From positions 62,001-126,000 of the forward strand of contig CAIQIR010000058.1 in NCBI GenBank assembly GCA_903871875.1: a stretch of 64,000 nt of DNA, in the 5' to 3' direction. The notes beneath the pieces are model-generated. The model was not told where the DNA came from and did not search any database. It saw only the letters and a list, made by a program, of their open reading frames with translations. This document shows positions 46,056 to 55,815 of this stretch, one piece after another. The stretch's first letter is position 1. Every line of letters begins with the position of its first letter. A program made the translations under genes and the position numbers. Source of the stretch: an uncultured Schlesneria sp. (GTDB lineage Bacteria > Planctomycetota > Planctomycetia > Planctomycetales > Planctomycetaceae).

Positions 46056-46838
46056 ATGACCTATCCCGATTCGGTTGCCAGCGCACAACGGGCCTTGAAT
46101 CTTGTTAATTGTGCCGAGTCATCGTCGGAGCGAGGTGACTGGTCTTCAGTTGACAGACTCTTTCGTGAGGCGCTGGCGCTCGATCCCGCAGCATCCCACC
46201 GGATCGCTTATGGAGTTTGCCTGGCCCGGCAGGAAAGATACTTCGAAGCCATTTCCATATTCACTCTGGTTTTGGATGGTCGTGATCGTTCCGCGATTGG
46301 TGTTGTCTGTCACAACTTGGCAGCGATTTACCGCGAAGTGGGCGATCTGGATTTAGCCCGTCGATTTCAGTGGCGGGCCATGTTGCTACAAGATGACTCG
46401 GGTGTTGAAGAAGTGCTGGGAATGGCCAACGATGCGTTGGCGAGTGACCATCACGAAGTCGCCGAATCGTTGGCCATGTCCGCCTGTGAGATGAATGGCG
46501 AAGAACCGGAATTGACTTCGGACGGCGATCTGCTGGCGACGACAGGGTTGGTCAAAGCGGTTTTGGATTCGACGGAAGAGGGATTATTGACCCTTTTTGC
46601 TGCGTATCGTCAGCATCAGGCCGACCACGATCTGCGTCGGATGGGCATCGATCAATTGAATATGGGTGCGTTGTTTGGAGAATTGAATCGCCATCGAGCT
46701 GAACGAGCCTGTCTTGAACGTGCGCTTCGTTATTTCGAGCAAGCTTCTCTACCGTTTTCTTGTCGACGTGCACGACAAGAATTGGAGCGATTCGATGGCC
46801 TGCAGTCGGTTCGGTCGTTTGATGTCCGTCGCAATTAA
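46056..46838 (+). CDS. TPR-like protein
   Basis: 260 residues from ATG at 46056 (a TTG 11 codons earlier is less likely). Helical repeats of tetratricopeptide type are visible: RGDWSSVDRLFREALALDPA near 27-46, then RIAYGVCLARQERYFEAISI and CHNLAAIYREVGDLDLARRF. Later helices are less regular (LNMGALFGELNRHRAERACL). No signal peptide or membrane helix is seen. TPR proteins are adaptors; no partner is evident. It is driven by its own promoter candidate (45931-45960) and precedes the fusion esterase by 39 bases, so the two may be co-transcribed. Confidence 0.8.
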   Translation: MTYPDSVASAQRALNLVNCAESSSERGDWSSVDRLFREALALDPAASHRIAYGVCLARQERYFEAISIFTLVLDGRDRSAIGVVCHNLAAIYREVGDLDLARRFQWRAMLLQDDSGVEEVLGMANDALASDHHEVAESLAMSACEMNGEEPELTSDGDLLATTGLVKAVLDSTEEGLLTLFAAYRQHQADHDLRRMGIDQLNMGALFGELNRHRAERACLERALRYFEQASLPFSCRRARQELERFDGLQSVRSFDVRRN

Positions 46839-46877
46839 CCGGGCGACAGCAAAATACTCCCCCATTTTGGAATTGTT

Positions 46878-48845
46878 ATGATTCGACCCTGGTATCGACG
46901 CGGGCTCTGTTGCGGCGTTGCTTGGATGCTCATTCAAGTTTCTTGCCTCCACCTGTTTGCCGTAGAATGGCAAGGATATGAACAGCGCGATTTCATCATC
47001 CAAGGGCGAAAGGCGTTTTTGATCGTTCCCAAAACGCCGGCGACGGGCAAGCCATGGATCTGGAGAACGGAATTTTTTGGGCATGAACCGCAGACGGATC
47101 TGACCCTCTTGGCAACCGGTTTTCACGTCGCCTATCTGGATGTTCAAAACCTGTATGGCGCACCTGTCGCCATGGGATACATGGATGCCTTTTACGCGCG
47201 AGCGACGACCGAGTTCGCTCTTTCATCAAAAACGGTTCTGGAGGGATTTAGTCGTGGTGGCCTGTTTGCATTGAACTGGGCAGCTGCGAACCCGGACAAG
47301 ATGGCCTGCATTTACAACGATGCTCCGGTCTGTGACTTCAAAAGTTGGCCGGCAGGCCTGGGGAAAGCCAAGGGATCGCCGGCCGATTGGGATCGTCTCA
47401 AACAGGTTTATGGTTTTAGCAGCGATGCGGAAGCCATCGCGTATCCGTTCAATCCCGTCGACAATTTGGCTGCACTCGCCAAAGCGAAGATTCCACTGTT
47501 GCATGTTTGTGGCGAATCGGACGACGTCGTTCCGATCGACGAAAACTCGCGGCTTGTCGAACAGCGTTACAAGCAATTGGGTGGTCCGATCACATTGATT
47601 GTGAAACCAAACTGCAATCATCACCCGCATAGTCTGAAAGATCCGACGCGGATCGTGAACTTCATTCTCACTCAAACGGGGTTTGCCGATCAGGTTCGGC
47701 CAGTCCGGACTCCTTACGGCTACGACTACTTCGTGTCACGCGGTGGGTTGACGAATTGTCGTTCTCAATTCGAACGCGAAAAAACCGGGCGAGTAGCGTT
47801 CCTGGGAGGTTCGATTACCGCAGCACCGGGTTGGCGTGATCAGGTTTGTGACGATCTCAAGCGTCGTTTTCCGGATACGAAGTTCGATTTCATTAACGCG
47901 GGCATTCCATCCCTCGGCTCAACCCCGGGTGCGTTTCGTTATCAGCGCGATGTATTGGCTCATGGACCCGTCGATCTGTTGTTCGAAGAAGCGGCCGTCA
48001 ATGACGACACCAACGGTTTCTCAAACAACGAACAATTGCGAGGTATGGAAGGGATCGTGCGACAGGCTCGGTTGGCAAATCCGAAGATTGATATTGTGCT
48101 GTTGCATTTCGTCGACCCCGGAAAGATTGAACAGATCAATCGAGGAGAGACACCCGCCGTCATCCTCAATCACGAAAAGGTGGCCGAACATTACCAGATC
48201 CCGTCAATCAATCTCGCGCGTGAAGTGACAGAGCGAATTCACGCTGGCGAATTTACTTGGGCGAACGACTTCCGTGATTTGCATCCGTCGCCGTTCGGAC
48301 ATGACCTGTATGCTAAATCCATTTACCGACTGTTTGATGCCGTTTGGAAGGATTCCAACGCGGCGCCCGTTCAAAACTCGCTGCCGCCTCCGATCGATCC
48401 TCACAGCTACTTTCGCGGTCGACTGATCCAACCGCAGGAAGCGTTGGAATCTCAATCGGTCATCATCGAGAATGGATGGAAGCTGGATCGGCAGTGGGAG
48501 CCGACGGACGGTCAGGGGACACGCCCTGGTTTCGTGAAACGACCGGTGCTGGTCGCTGAGGAAGCGGGTGCGACACTTAAATTCAAGTTCACAGGTTCGG
48601 CCGTCGGCTTATTTGTCGTTTCAGGTCCAGACACCGGAACGGCAGAATTTCGAGTGGACCACGATAAGTGGCAAACACAAGAACTTTTCACCCAGTGGAG
48701 TCCCCATCTGCACCTCCCGTGGGCAAAAATTCTGGCGGCGGATCTGGAAGCTGGGGATCACCTGCTGGAGCTGAAAGTCGCTAATACAACTGATTCAAAA
48801 AGCAAAGGCCACGCCATCAGAGTTGTGTTTCTGTTAGTGAACTGA
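46878..48845 (+). CDS. Exported fusion of alpha/beta hydrolase and SGNH esterase
   Basis: 655 residues with a signal peptide (about 1-30). Domain one (about 35-270) is an alpha/beta hydrolase: nucleophile elbow EGFSRGGLFALNWA (Ser near 125), acid GESDDVVPIDEN and a His cluster NCNHHPHSL near 246-252. Domain two (about 300-495) is an SGNH/GDSL hydrolase: block I FLGGSITAAPGWRDQV (Ser near 312), Gly block NAGIPSLGST, Asn block EAAVNDDTNG, and DLHPSPFGHDLY with the catalytic Asp and His. A beta-rich C-terminal domain (about 520-655) resembles a carbohydrate-binding or jelly-roll module. Two different serine-esterase folds in one exported chain suggest stepwise deacylation of a complex polysaccharide; this is inference. 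Confidence 0.85.
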   Translation: MIRPWYRRGLCCGVAWMLIQVSCLHLFAVEWQGYEQRDFIIQGRKAFLIVPKTPATGKPWIWRTEFFGHEPQTDLTLLATGFHVAYLDVQNLYGAPVAMGYMDAFYARATTEFALSSKTVLEGFSRGGLFALNWAAANPDKMACIYNDAPVCDFKSWPAGLGKAKGSPADWDRLKQVYGFSSDAEAIAYPFNPVDNLAALAKAKIPLLHVCGESDDVVPIDENSRLVEQRYKQLGGPITLIVKPNCNHHPHSLKDPTRIVNFILTQTGFADQVRPVRTPYGYDYFVSRGGLTNCRSQFEREKTGRVAFLGGSITAAPGWRDQVCDDLKRRFPDTKFDFINAGIPSLGSTPGAFRYQRDVLAHGPVDLLFEEAAVNDDTNGFSNNEQLRGMEGIVRQARLANPKIDIVLLHFVDPGKIEQINRGETPAVILNHEKVAEHYQIPSINLAREVTERIHAGEFTWANDFRDLHPSPFGHDLYAKSIYRLFDAVWKDSNAAPVQNSLPPPIDPHSYFRGRLIQPQEALESQSVIIENGWKLDRQWEPTDGQGTRPGFVKRPVLVAEEAGATLKFKFTGSAVGLFVVSGPDTGTAEFRVDHDKWQTQELFTQWSPHLHLPWAKILAADLEAGDHLLELKVANTTDSKSKGHAIRVVFLLVN

Positions 48846-49152
48846 CTTCATAAGGATATTTAACCAGCCGATTGACCCCGCCTGACTGATTTGTGATGAT
48901 CTGGGCTCGATCTGGGCCGTCGACCATTGCAAATTGCTTGGAATATCGGGCCTGTGCCAGCCTCTGCCCCTGGATGTTTGCTGGAAATGCGGGACATTCC
49001 GGTCTCACCTGGTTCTTAAAGCGGTGAAACTGTGGCTTGGTCGATTTTTGAATAGACTTCCCTGTACCGTGATGGACACCATTGATTTGGCGTTGTTTTG
49101 ATCGTTCTTTGTGTCAGCGCTGTTGGCACTCAGGTAGAAAGAGAGCGTTTTG
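48846..49152. other. Gap upstream of speD
   Basis: 307 bases. It holds the speD ribosome site (AAGAGAG, seven to eight bases before the ATG). I see no clear promoter, terminator, riboswitch or small gene in the rest. Confidence 0.4.
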
Positions 49153-49542
49153 ATGGAGCACTTGGGCCGACATGTCATTATCGAATTGTGGGGATGTGGC
49201 GAAGTTATCAATGATGCAGGTCGAGTGGAAAGTGCGATGAGAGACGCCGTTCACGCCGCGAATGCGACTTTGCTGGATATCTTCGTGCATGAATTCAGTC
49301 CGCAGGGTGTGACAGGAGTCGCCGTGCTGGCTGAATCTCACCTTTCGATTCATACGTGGCCCGAGTATGGATATGTCGCGGCCGATGTCTTTACCTGTGG
49401 TTCAACGACCAAGCCCGAGGCCGCTGCGGAGGTACTCCGTCAAGCATTTGCTGCCGAAACCGCTGACATTCGAGAACTTGAGCGAGGGGTGATGCCCAAA
49501 TCGTTGCAGCTGGGGCGGCCTCGCGAATTTGCCAACGTTTGA
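49153..49542 (+). CDS. speD: S-adenosylmethionine decarboxylase proenzyme
   Basis: Makes decarboxylated SAM, the aminopropyl donor for spermidine. 129 residues, the class 1B bacterial length. It begins MEHLGRHVIIELWGCGE. The self-cleavage site that creates the pyruvoyl cofactor is the Ser in LAESHLSIHTWPEYGYVAAD, with the His and downstream Cys (DVFTCGSTT) of the active site. The TTG one codon before the ATG at 49153 is in frame but not needed. No spermidine synthase gene is adjacent. The end carries an extra basic tail (KSLQLGRPREFANV). Confidence 0.96.
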   Translation: MEHLGRHVIIELWGCGEVINDAGRVESAMRDAVHAANATLLDIFVHEFSPQGVTGVAVLAESHLSIHTWPEYGYVAADVFTCGSTTKPEAAAEVLRQAFAAETADIRELERGVMPKSLQLGRPREFANV

Positions 49543-49566
49543 TCTGATTCTTCGTGTCGGTCCAGC

Positions 49567-49586
49567 CCCCGTATTTTCGGACGGGG
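49567..49586 (+). terminator. Weak hairpin after speD
   Basis: CCCCGT (49567-49572) pairs with ACGGGG (49581-49586) around an 8-base loop, 24 bases past the speD stop, and is followed by TTTA. The stem is short, so termination is only possible. Confidence 0.3.
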
Positions 49587-49747
49587 TTTAACGAACGTGC
49601 GGACTATTTCAGTGGCGTTTTGGCAACATTTCCGAAATACGGTCAGAAGGAATACATTCAATTTGACTGTCTGTCGAAATGGCCTAGGTTTACTCGTTGG
49701 CAATCCACTTCGGTGTTGCCTCTCAACGATTGAGAGAAGGCGGGTCC

Positions 49748-49864
49748 ATGGGCAGCGTTTTGACAACCGGTTTTCTGGTCACGTTGATCCTTCTGACAAA
49801 GGCTTTATTGCTGGACAATGATTCGCCCCAGGTCGAACCCCTGCCGGTCAAACGCCGTCGCTAG
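49748..49864 (+). CDS. Probable 38-residue single-pass membrane peptide
   Basis: The short frame runs from ATG 49748 to TAG 49862-49864. AGAAGG ends seven bases before the ATG, one of the better ribosome sites in the window. The product starts MGSVLTTGFLVTLILLTKAL, a plausible membrane helix. A polar segment with NDSPQVEPLPV and a basic end KRRR follow, giving a cytoplasmic positive tail. No family is recognised. It lies between speD and prs on the same strand. Size alone makes chance occurrence possible. Confidence 0.45.
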   Translation: MGSVLTTGFLVTLILLTKALLLDNDSPQVEPLPVKRRR

Positions 49865-50220
49865 ACTGGCTTGGCTTCGGTTCGCCACAAACCAGTTCCG
49901 TCTTGACATCGACTGGGGCTGTCGTCTGCGGCGCCATCATGTTTTCGCTCCGACCGAATCTTTTGAGCCTACGCAGAAATGTGGCTGTTTCGGACGCCAT
50001 GACGGCATGTTTTTAAGAGCGCCCCCACTGCTTTTGGGCTGTATTCTGGCCTGACCGCGTACCGGCTGATCGTCAAATACCCGACTGATGAGCTGTCGGC
50101 ATCGAATCCTGACAATCATCTCACTTGCTTCCGCCAGTGGCTTCTTCGAGAATGCGACGGCGCCCTATTGATTTCTATCTGACGCCATCTTCCCGAGACC
50201 TCAGCCGAACGTCCGATTTC
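49865..50220. other. Gap upstream of prs
   Basis: About 356 bases before the conserved prs start. The prs frame stays open for 32 codons upstream (from 50125) without family similarity. TTGACA at 49903 lacks a matching -10. Nothing else is supported. Confidence 0.4.
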
Positions 50221-51168
50221 ATGTATGACGAACTTTGTATTTTGAGTGGTCGTGCCAATCCCAAGTTGGCGGCTGAGATTGCTTCGTATTTGAGTATCGG
50301 GTTGGGGTCAGTCACCCTCGATAATTTCCCCGATGGTGAAATTGCGGTTCGACTCGATTCCAACGTCCGCGGGCGCGATGTGTTTCTCGTGCAGCCGACC
50401 GGTCCACCGGTCAACGAGAATCTGATGGAATTGCTGGTCATGATCGACACTTGCAAGCGAGCGAGTGCGGCGCGAATCACGGCCGTGATCCCCTACTATG
50501 GTTACGCGCGCCAGGATCGAAAGGATATGGGGCGAGTTCCCATCACGGCAAAGCTTGTGGCCAATCTGATTACAAAAGCAGGGGCCGATCGGGTTCTGGC
50601 GATGGACCTTCACGCGGCCCAGATTCAGGGCTTTTTTGATTGTCCCGTGGATCACTTGTATGCATCACCCATTTTGGACGATTACTTCCGTTCGTTGAAC
50701 CTTCCCAAAGATAATTTGGTGATCGTCAGTCCCGATGAAGGCAGCATCAAACGATCGCTCCAACACGTCGAACATTTGGGCGGCAGTTTTGCCATCGTTG
50801 ACAAACGTCGATCGAACGCCTTCGAGACTCGGCAAGAAAACCTGATCGGTGGTCCGATTGAGGGGAAAACTGCGATCATTTTTGATGACATGATCACGAC
50901 GGCCGGGTCGATGGTCGGAGCAGTTCGAACCGTGGCCCAGTTTGGGGCCAGCAAGATTTATGTGGGTGCAACCCATCCGGTTTTTTGCGGACAGGCCGTT
51001 TCTCGGTTGCGCGAGGCACCGATTGTGGAAATCGTCGTCTCGAACAGTCTGTCACTGCGTCCCGAGCAAACGTTACCTAACCTTCGAGTGATCTCTGTCG
51101 CACCGCTTCTTGGAGAAGCAATCCGTCGAATTCATCGAAACGAATCGGTCAGCTATCTGTTCGATTGA
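50221..51168 (+). CDS. prs: Ribose-phosphate pyrophosphokinase
   Basis: Makes PRPP from ribose 5-phosphate and ATP for purine, pyrimidine, NAD, His and Trp synthesis. 315 residues, standard class I. The start at MYDELCILSGRANPKLAAEI matches family N-termini, so the 32 upstream codons are left out. Motifs: FPDGEIAVRL, PYYGYARQDRK (ATP loop), MDLHAAQIQGFFD (flexible loop with catalytic His), VSPDEGSIKR and the PRPP loop FDDMITTAGSMVGAV. The TTG start of the ubiB-like gene overlaps its stop by 4 bases. Confidence 0.97.
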   Translation: MYDELCILSGRANPKLAAEIASYLSIGLGSVTLDNFPDGEIAVRLDSNVRGRDVFLVQPTGPPVNENLMELLVMIDTCKRASAARITAVIPYYGYARQDRKDMGRVPITAKLVANLITKAGADRVLAMDLHAAQIQGFFDCPVDHLYASPILDDYFRSLNLPKDNLVIVSPDEGSIKRSLQHVEHLGGSFAIVDKRRSNAFETRQENLIGGPIEGKTAIIFDDMITTAGSMVGAVRTVAQFGASKIYVGATHPVFCGQAVSRLREAPIVEIVVSNSLSLRPEQTLPNLRVISVAPLLGEAIRRIHRNESVSYLFD

Positions 51169-52829
51169 GCTTACTTCTACGGAGCGCCCAATTGGAAGCC
51201 AGCCCCATTCGCTTGCTCAGAAACATCGGGCGTACCAGTGAAATTGTCACTGTGCTGTTGAACCACGGCTTTGGCGACTTGGTGGATCGAATCGGGCTGC
51301 GCAATTTCTGGTATCGCTGGCGACGACTGTTCGGGCGTCAGCCCACGGAGCCACTGCGACATTTGCGTCTGGTCGAACGAATTCGGATGACGCTCGAGAA
51401 ACTGGGTCCGACATACATCAAGTTCGGGCAGGTCATGAGTACGCGCCCCGACATTGTTCCTCCCGAAATGCTGATCGAATTGCAGAAATTGCAGGAAGGT
51501 GTTCCACCCTTCCCTTCCGATGATGCTGTGGCCGAACTCGAAAGTGAATTGGGTCGACCTGTCGATCAACTCTTTGCGAGCTTTGATCGGACGCCCTTAG
51601 CGGCCGGTTCGCTGGGCCAGGTCCATCGTGCCCGGCATTTCAACGGGACGGAACTGGCTGTGAAGATTCGACGTCCCACTGCGGTACGTGACGTGGAACG
51701 TGATCTTTTGTTGATGCAGGAAATGGCGGTTCTGCTCGACAGAAATGTGGCGGAAGCGCAGGTGTTCGACCCGGTGGGACTCGTCAATCATTTCGCGCGA
51801 GAAGCTCGCACCATGGACGAATTCCGCCGACTGTTTCGCCAGGATGCAACGTTATATGTGCCTCAGGTTTTTTGGGAATTGACGACCGATGCGGTCGTGA
51901 CGATGGAATTCGTCGACGCACTGCATATTGACGAGCTGAGTCAACTGGCGGGGACGAAGTTCGTTCCTTCCGAGATTGCGGCGAATGGCGCTCGAATCTT
52001 CATGAAACAGATCTTCGAATTTGGTGTGTTTCACGGAGATCCCCATCCCGGCAATATTCGCATCCGCCGCGACGGGACGATCTGTCTGCTGGATTACGGG
52101 ATGGTCGGAGTTCTCGATGAAAAAACTCGCGAGCAGTTGATCGACTTGCTGCTGGCTGTCAGCCAACAAGACGTCGATACCGCCGTTAAGCTGGTGCTGA
52201 AGATCGGTGAGCCTTTTCGCGAAGTGGATCGTCCGCTGCTGCAAATCGACATGCGAGATTTCGTCTCGAACTATTATGGGGTCGAGCTTGAACGCTTGAA
52301 TGTGGGACGTCTGCTTTCCGATTTTGTCGCGATTCTGTCAAATCATTCAATTCGTTGTCCAGGAAGCCTGATGCTGCTGATTCGGTGCCTGGTGACACTG
52401 GAAGGTGTCGGACGAACGCTTGATCCGGAATTCAATCTGGCGGCGCATCTGCAGCCGTTCGTCGAACGGTTGGTCAAAGCCCGCTACTCGCCCTCGCATC
52501 TCGCCGATCGGCTTTTGGCGGAGTCAAGAAACCTGTTGGGATATGCGCATGATATCCCAGGACATGTCAGTCGGACTTTGCGCAAACTGAGCGAAGATGA
52601 TCTTCGAATCCAGCTCGAGCATCGCAATCTGGACCACTTCATTCTCGAGCTGGAACGTTCCAGCAATCGACTGGTGGTCGGAATGGTTGTCGCGTCGTTG
52701 ATCGTGGCTTCGGCCCTGATCATTTCACAGGGTGCGAGTACGATTTGGGTAACACTTCCCACCTATGTGCTGTCCAGCCTGTTGGCGCTTTGGCTGGTCT
52801 ATGGAATATTCCGTAGCGGCCGCTTGTAA
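51165..52829 (+). CDS. UbiB/ABC1-family atypical kinase
   Basis: 554 residues from TTG 51165, overlapping prs by 4 bases; a later start is possible. Family signatures: the KxGQ motif in TYIKFGQVMSTRPDIVPPEM, the Ala-rich loop LAAGSLGQVHRARHFNG replacing the normal P-loop, the lysine AVKIRRPTAVRDVERD, and the catalytic region FGVFHGDPHPGNIRI with LLDYGMVG. Two C-terminal membrane helices (LVVGMVVASLIVASALIIS and LPTYVLSSLLALWLVYGIF) anchor it. UbiB/Coq8 proteins are ATPases needed for quinone synthesis and lipid homeostasis. Planctomycetes use menaquinone, so an isoprenoid-lipid role is likely. Coupling to prs is unusual. Confidence 0.92.
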   Translation: MSLLLRSAQLEASPIRLLRNIGRTSEIVTVLLNHGFGDLVDRIGLRNFWYRWRRLFGRQPTEPLRHLRLVERIRMTLEKLGPTYIKFGQVMSTRPDIVPPEMLIELQKLQEGVPPFPSDDAVAELESELGRPVDQLFASFDRTPLAAGSLGQVHRARHFNGTELAVKIRRPTAVRDVERDLLLMQEMAVLLDRNVAEAQVFDPVGLVNHFAREARTMDEFRRLFRQDATLYVPQVFWELTTDAVVTMEFVDALHIDELSQLAGTKFVPSEIAANGARIFMKQIFEFGVFHGDPHPGNIRIRRDGTICLLDYGMVGVLDEKTREQLIDLLLAVSQQDVDTAVKLVLKIGEPFREVDRPLLQIDMRDFVSNYYGVELERLNVGRLLSDFVAILSNHSIRCPGSLMLLIRCLVTLEGVGRTLDPEFNLAAHLQPFVERLVKARYSPSHLADRLLAESRNLLGYAHDIPGHVSRTLRKLSEDDLRIQLEHRNLDHFILELERSSNRLVVGMVVASLIVASALIISQGASTIWVTLPTYVLSSLLALWLVYGIFRSGRL

Positions 52830-52879
52830 TGGCGTGTGGGTTAGTCTCGCAATTCACGACCTGTCGGTGAGTCTTCAAT

Positions 52880-54142
52880 ATGAAAATGGCCACAGATTGT
52901 ACGGTAATTTCGCATGGAACAGTGATCCTGGGGACTGGGGCTGCACCCATTCTGGATGGCACCGTCATCGTGCGAGAAGGTGAAATCGAATTCGTCGGTC
53001 CGGCGAAACAGGCTCCTCTCGTCGATCATTCCGCAACGGTCATTGATGCGTGCGGCGGGACGATTATGCCCGGATTGATCGAGGCCCATTTCCACCCGAC
53101 ATACTTCAATGTCGAGGCTCTCGAAGATCTCGATATCAAGTACCCCGTCGAATATGTGACGCTTCTGGCGGCATGTAACGCGAAACTGGCGCTGGAATGC
53201 GGTTATACGGCGGCCCGCAGTGGTGGCAGTCTGTTCAATGTCGATGTCTGGCTGAAGAAGGCGATTGAAACCGATTTGATGCCCGGTCCACGATTGGCTG
53301 CCAGCGGTCGCGAAATCTGCGGTGTAGGCGGTTTGATGGATTGGAATCCCGATTTTCGCAAGATCGGTATGGATGGATTGGTGCTGCTGATCAATGGTGC
53401 GGATGAAGCCCGCGCTGCGGTTCGCAAATTGGTCAAAGATGGCATCGAATGGGTGAAAACCTATCCCACGGGCGACGCTGCGTCACCTGACGTCAATGAT
53501 CATCACACCCTGTGCATGACGTTCGAAGAAATGCATGCCGTTGTGGCGACGGCACACAACCATGGTCTGAAAGTGACCGGGCATTGTCGCGCCACCGAGG
53601 GAATCAAAAACGCGATTCGGGCCGGGTATGATACGATCGAACATGGCACGTTTGTCGATGACGAAGCGTTGGACATGATTTTGGAACGAAATACACCGGT
53701 GATCCCCGCGCTTTATTTCGAACTGGCCAGTATTGAACGCGGTCCCGAATTCGGATTGTCTGCCGCCGTCATCGACGGCCACAAGGAAACGCTGGAAGGG
53801 GGTGTGGAAAGTGCCCGCCGGATCCTGAAAGCGGGAGGACGGATCGGGCTCGGTGGCGACTATGGATTTGGGTGGAACCCGCACGGCCAGTATGCTCGCG
53901 AATTATCCTTCTTCGTGAAACAAGTCGGCTTCACGCCACTGGAAACATTGACCTGTGCGACCAAGACCGGGGCTGAAATCCTGGGCCGGGATCGCGAGCT
54001 CGGCACTCTCGAAACGGGAAAGCTCGCCGATATCCTGGTGGTCGATGGCGACGTTCTGGCCGATATCACAATCCTCGAGAATCGACAGCGTTTCATTGCC
54101 GTCATGCAAGGCGGGATTGTCAAAGCCGGGCGATTGGCTTAA
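52880..54142 (+). CDS. Amidohydrolase (imidazolonepropionase-like)
   Basis: 420 residues, a metal-dependent TIM-barrel hydrolase. The N-terminal composite beta domain (HGTVILGTGAAPILDGTVIV) precedes the metal-binding HxH in MPGLIEAHFHPTYFNVE. EWVKTYPTGDA holds a candidate bridging Lys, GHCRATEGIKNAIRAGYDTI with EHGTF supplies two His, and RIGLGGDYGFGWNPHGQ the catalytic Asp. The closing part LGTLETGKLADILVVDGDVL is typical of imidazolonepropionase and prolidase-like amidohydrolases acting on ureas, amides or dipeptides. It is cytoplasmic by lack of a signal. It starts 50 bases after the UbiB-like gene. The substrate is unknown. Confidence 0.9.
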   Translation: MKMATDCTVISHGTVILGTGAAPILDGTVIVREGEIEFVGPAKQAPLVDHSATVIDACGGTIMPGLIEAHFHPTYFNVEALEDLDIKYPVEYVTLLAACNAKLALECGYTAARSGGSLFNVDVWLKKAIETDLMPGPRLAASGREICGVGGLMDWNPDFRKIGMDGLVLLINGADEARAAVRKLVKDGIEWVKTYPTGDAASPDVNDHHTLCMTFEEMHAVVATAHNHGLKVTGHCRATEGIKNAIRAGYDTIEHGTFVDDEALDMILERNTPVIPALYFELASIERGPEFGLSAAVIDGHKETLEGGVESARRILKAGGRIGLGGDYGFGWNPHGQYARELSFFVKQVGFTPLETLTCATKTGAEILGRDRELGTLETGKLADILVVDGDVLADITILENRQRFIAVMQGGIVKAGRLA

Positions 54143-54331
54143 ACCGGCGACCACGTGACGAAATCGCGTCTGGAGACAAACGATTTCGCTCGTGGATCAG
54201 TCGATCACCGCACCACTTGGTTGAACAACACCGGTCGGTGGAAGTCTCACATTGCGAACCTCGCTAACGCAATACGAGGAGCGACGAAGTGTGTCTCTTC
54301 ATCAGTGTGGGGTCGCCAAAATGCAACGGCA

Positions 54332-55567
54332 TCATGCGGCAGGTGCTGCTTCCGTTTTGAGGCAGTTCTGAATCTGACGTACGGCTTGCCGAAGTCGCTG
54401 ACTGTTTTCCACAATCGCCAGACGCAGATAACCTTCCCCTTCTTCTCCGAAGCCGCGTCCCGGACTGACAGCGACGCCGCCTTCTTGCAGCAGCTTCATC
54501 GAAAACTCGATCGAACCCATTTGAGCCCACGGTTCGGGAATCTTTGCCCAGACGAACATCCCCGCCTTCGGCTTCTGAATGTCCCAACCGATCCGCGTCA
54601 AACCATCCACCAGAGCATCGCGTCGAATCTGATATTCCTTGGCAATTGCATCAACCGCCGGTTCACAGTTTCGCATCGCGATAATCGCCGCGATCTGAAT
54701 GGCCTGGAAAATCCCGTAGTCGTAATACCCCTTGATGGTTGCCAAGGCGCGTACCATCTCGCGATTTCCCGAACAGAATCCGATGCGCCAGCCAGCCATG
54801 CTGAAGCCCTTACTCATCGTCGTCATTTCGACGCCAACATCAATGGCGCCAGGCGATGCGAGGAAACTGGGGGCCTGGTAACCGTCATAGCAAATATCCG
54901 CATAAGCGAAATCGCTGATCACCAGAAACTTATATCGCTTGGCCAGCACGACCAGTTCGTCGAAGAACTTCTGTTCGATGCAAGTCCCTGACGGATTGTG
55001 AGGGAAGTTCGCGACCACGAGCTTTGGTTTCGGATAAAGGTGCTCGCAGGTGTAAGCGACGTTACGGAGGAATTCCGACGGGTCGCGAACGTCGAGGGCA
55101 ATCACATTGCCCGATGCCAGCATGACCGAGTAAGCGTGAATCGGGAATGTGGGGGCCGGCACAATTGCGGTGTCGCCGGGGCCCATCAACGCCAGACACA
55201 TATGGCTGAAGGCCTCTTTCGATCCCAAACAGGCGATGACTTCGTCGTCGCCGTTCAGTTTCACACCGTATTTGCGGTCGTATCGCTTGGCGACTTCTCG
55301 GCGCAAGCTGGCGATCCCGTTCGCGACCGAGTACCGATGATTCTTGGGTTCTAGCAGCGCCTCTTGCATCTTGTCGGTGATTTGTTGGTCCGGCGCATCC
55401 GTCGGATTTCCCATACCCAGATCAATGACGTCGACGCCAGCGACGCGCTGTTGATACTTCAGCTTGTTAATTTTGCCGAACAAGTAAGGCGGCAATCGTT
55501 TCAACCGATCAGCGACCGGGATGGAGAACGGATTGTCGCTAAAGGGAATTTCCGACTCGTTACGCAT
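54332..55567 (-). CDS. alaC: Class I/II aminotransferase, AlaC-like
   Basis: PLP-dependent aminotransferase of the AlaC (glutamate-pyruvate) group, supplying alanine. 411 residues. Strongly AlaC-like motifs: [105 protein letters not shown] (PLP Lys in SKG), [16 protein letters not shown] and [19 protein letters not shown]. The related LL-diaminopimelate aminotransferase DapL is less similar in its N-terminal part, though planctomycetes use DapL and the window holds asd and lysA, so a mixed role is possible. It is transcribed towards the amidohydrolase. Confidence 0.9.
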   Translation of the reverse strand: MRNESEIPFSDNPFSIPVADRLKRLPPYLFGKINKLKYQQRVAGVDVIDLGMGNPTDAPDQQITDKMQEALLEPKNHRYSVANGIASLRREVAKRYDRKYGVKLNGDDEVIACLGSKEAFSHMCLALMGPGDTAIVPAPTFPIHAYSVMLASGNVIALDVRDPSEFLRNVAYTCEHLYPKPKLVVANFPHNPSGTCIEQKFFDELVVLAKRYKFLVISDFAYADICYDGYQAPSFLASPGAIDVGVEMTTMSKGFSMAGWRIGFCSGNREMVRALATIKGYYDYGIFQAIQIAAIIAMRNCEPAVDAIAKEYQIRRDALVDGLTRIGWDIQKPKAGMFVWAKIPEPWAQMGSIEFSMKLLQEGGVAVSPGRGFGEEGEGYLRLAIVENSQRLRQAVRQIQNCLKTEAAPAA

Positions 55568-55815
55568 GATGTTCCTTTCGCGGCCACTCTTAAGGCATTT
55601 CAGGCCGTCTATCCGGCAACCGAAGTCATTTTGCCAATCTTGGATTATTTCGGTGATTCACCGGAGGCCTTCACTGTACGCCATTGGGGCCACACCCAGA
55701 TTCTAACAGACACTCGAAAACGTCGGAAGTTCGCTCTGGAAACCTGATGGGGTCGCTGCCCGCGTCAAAACTGGCGGGGAGTAAGAACGACTGTCTTGAG
55801 AAGGCCGTCAGACAA

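Noticed and set aside
50125-50220. 32-codon N-terminal extension of prs
   Set aside because: Class I PRPP synthetases start at the conserved segment read from 50221, giving the standard 315 residues.
54155-54991. Plus-strand frame of 278 codons
   Set aside because: It is mostly antisense to the confident AlaC-like gene and shows no recognisable domain.
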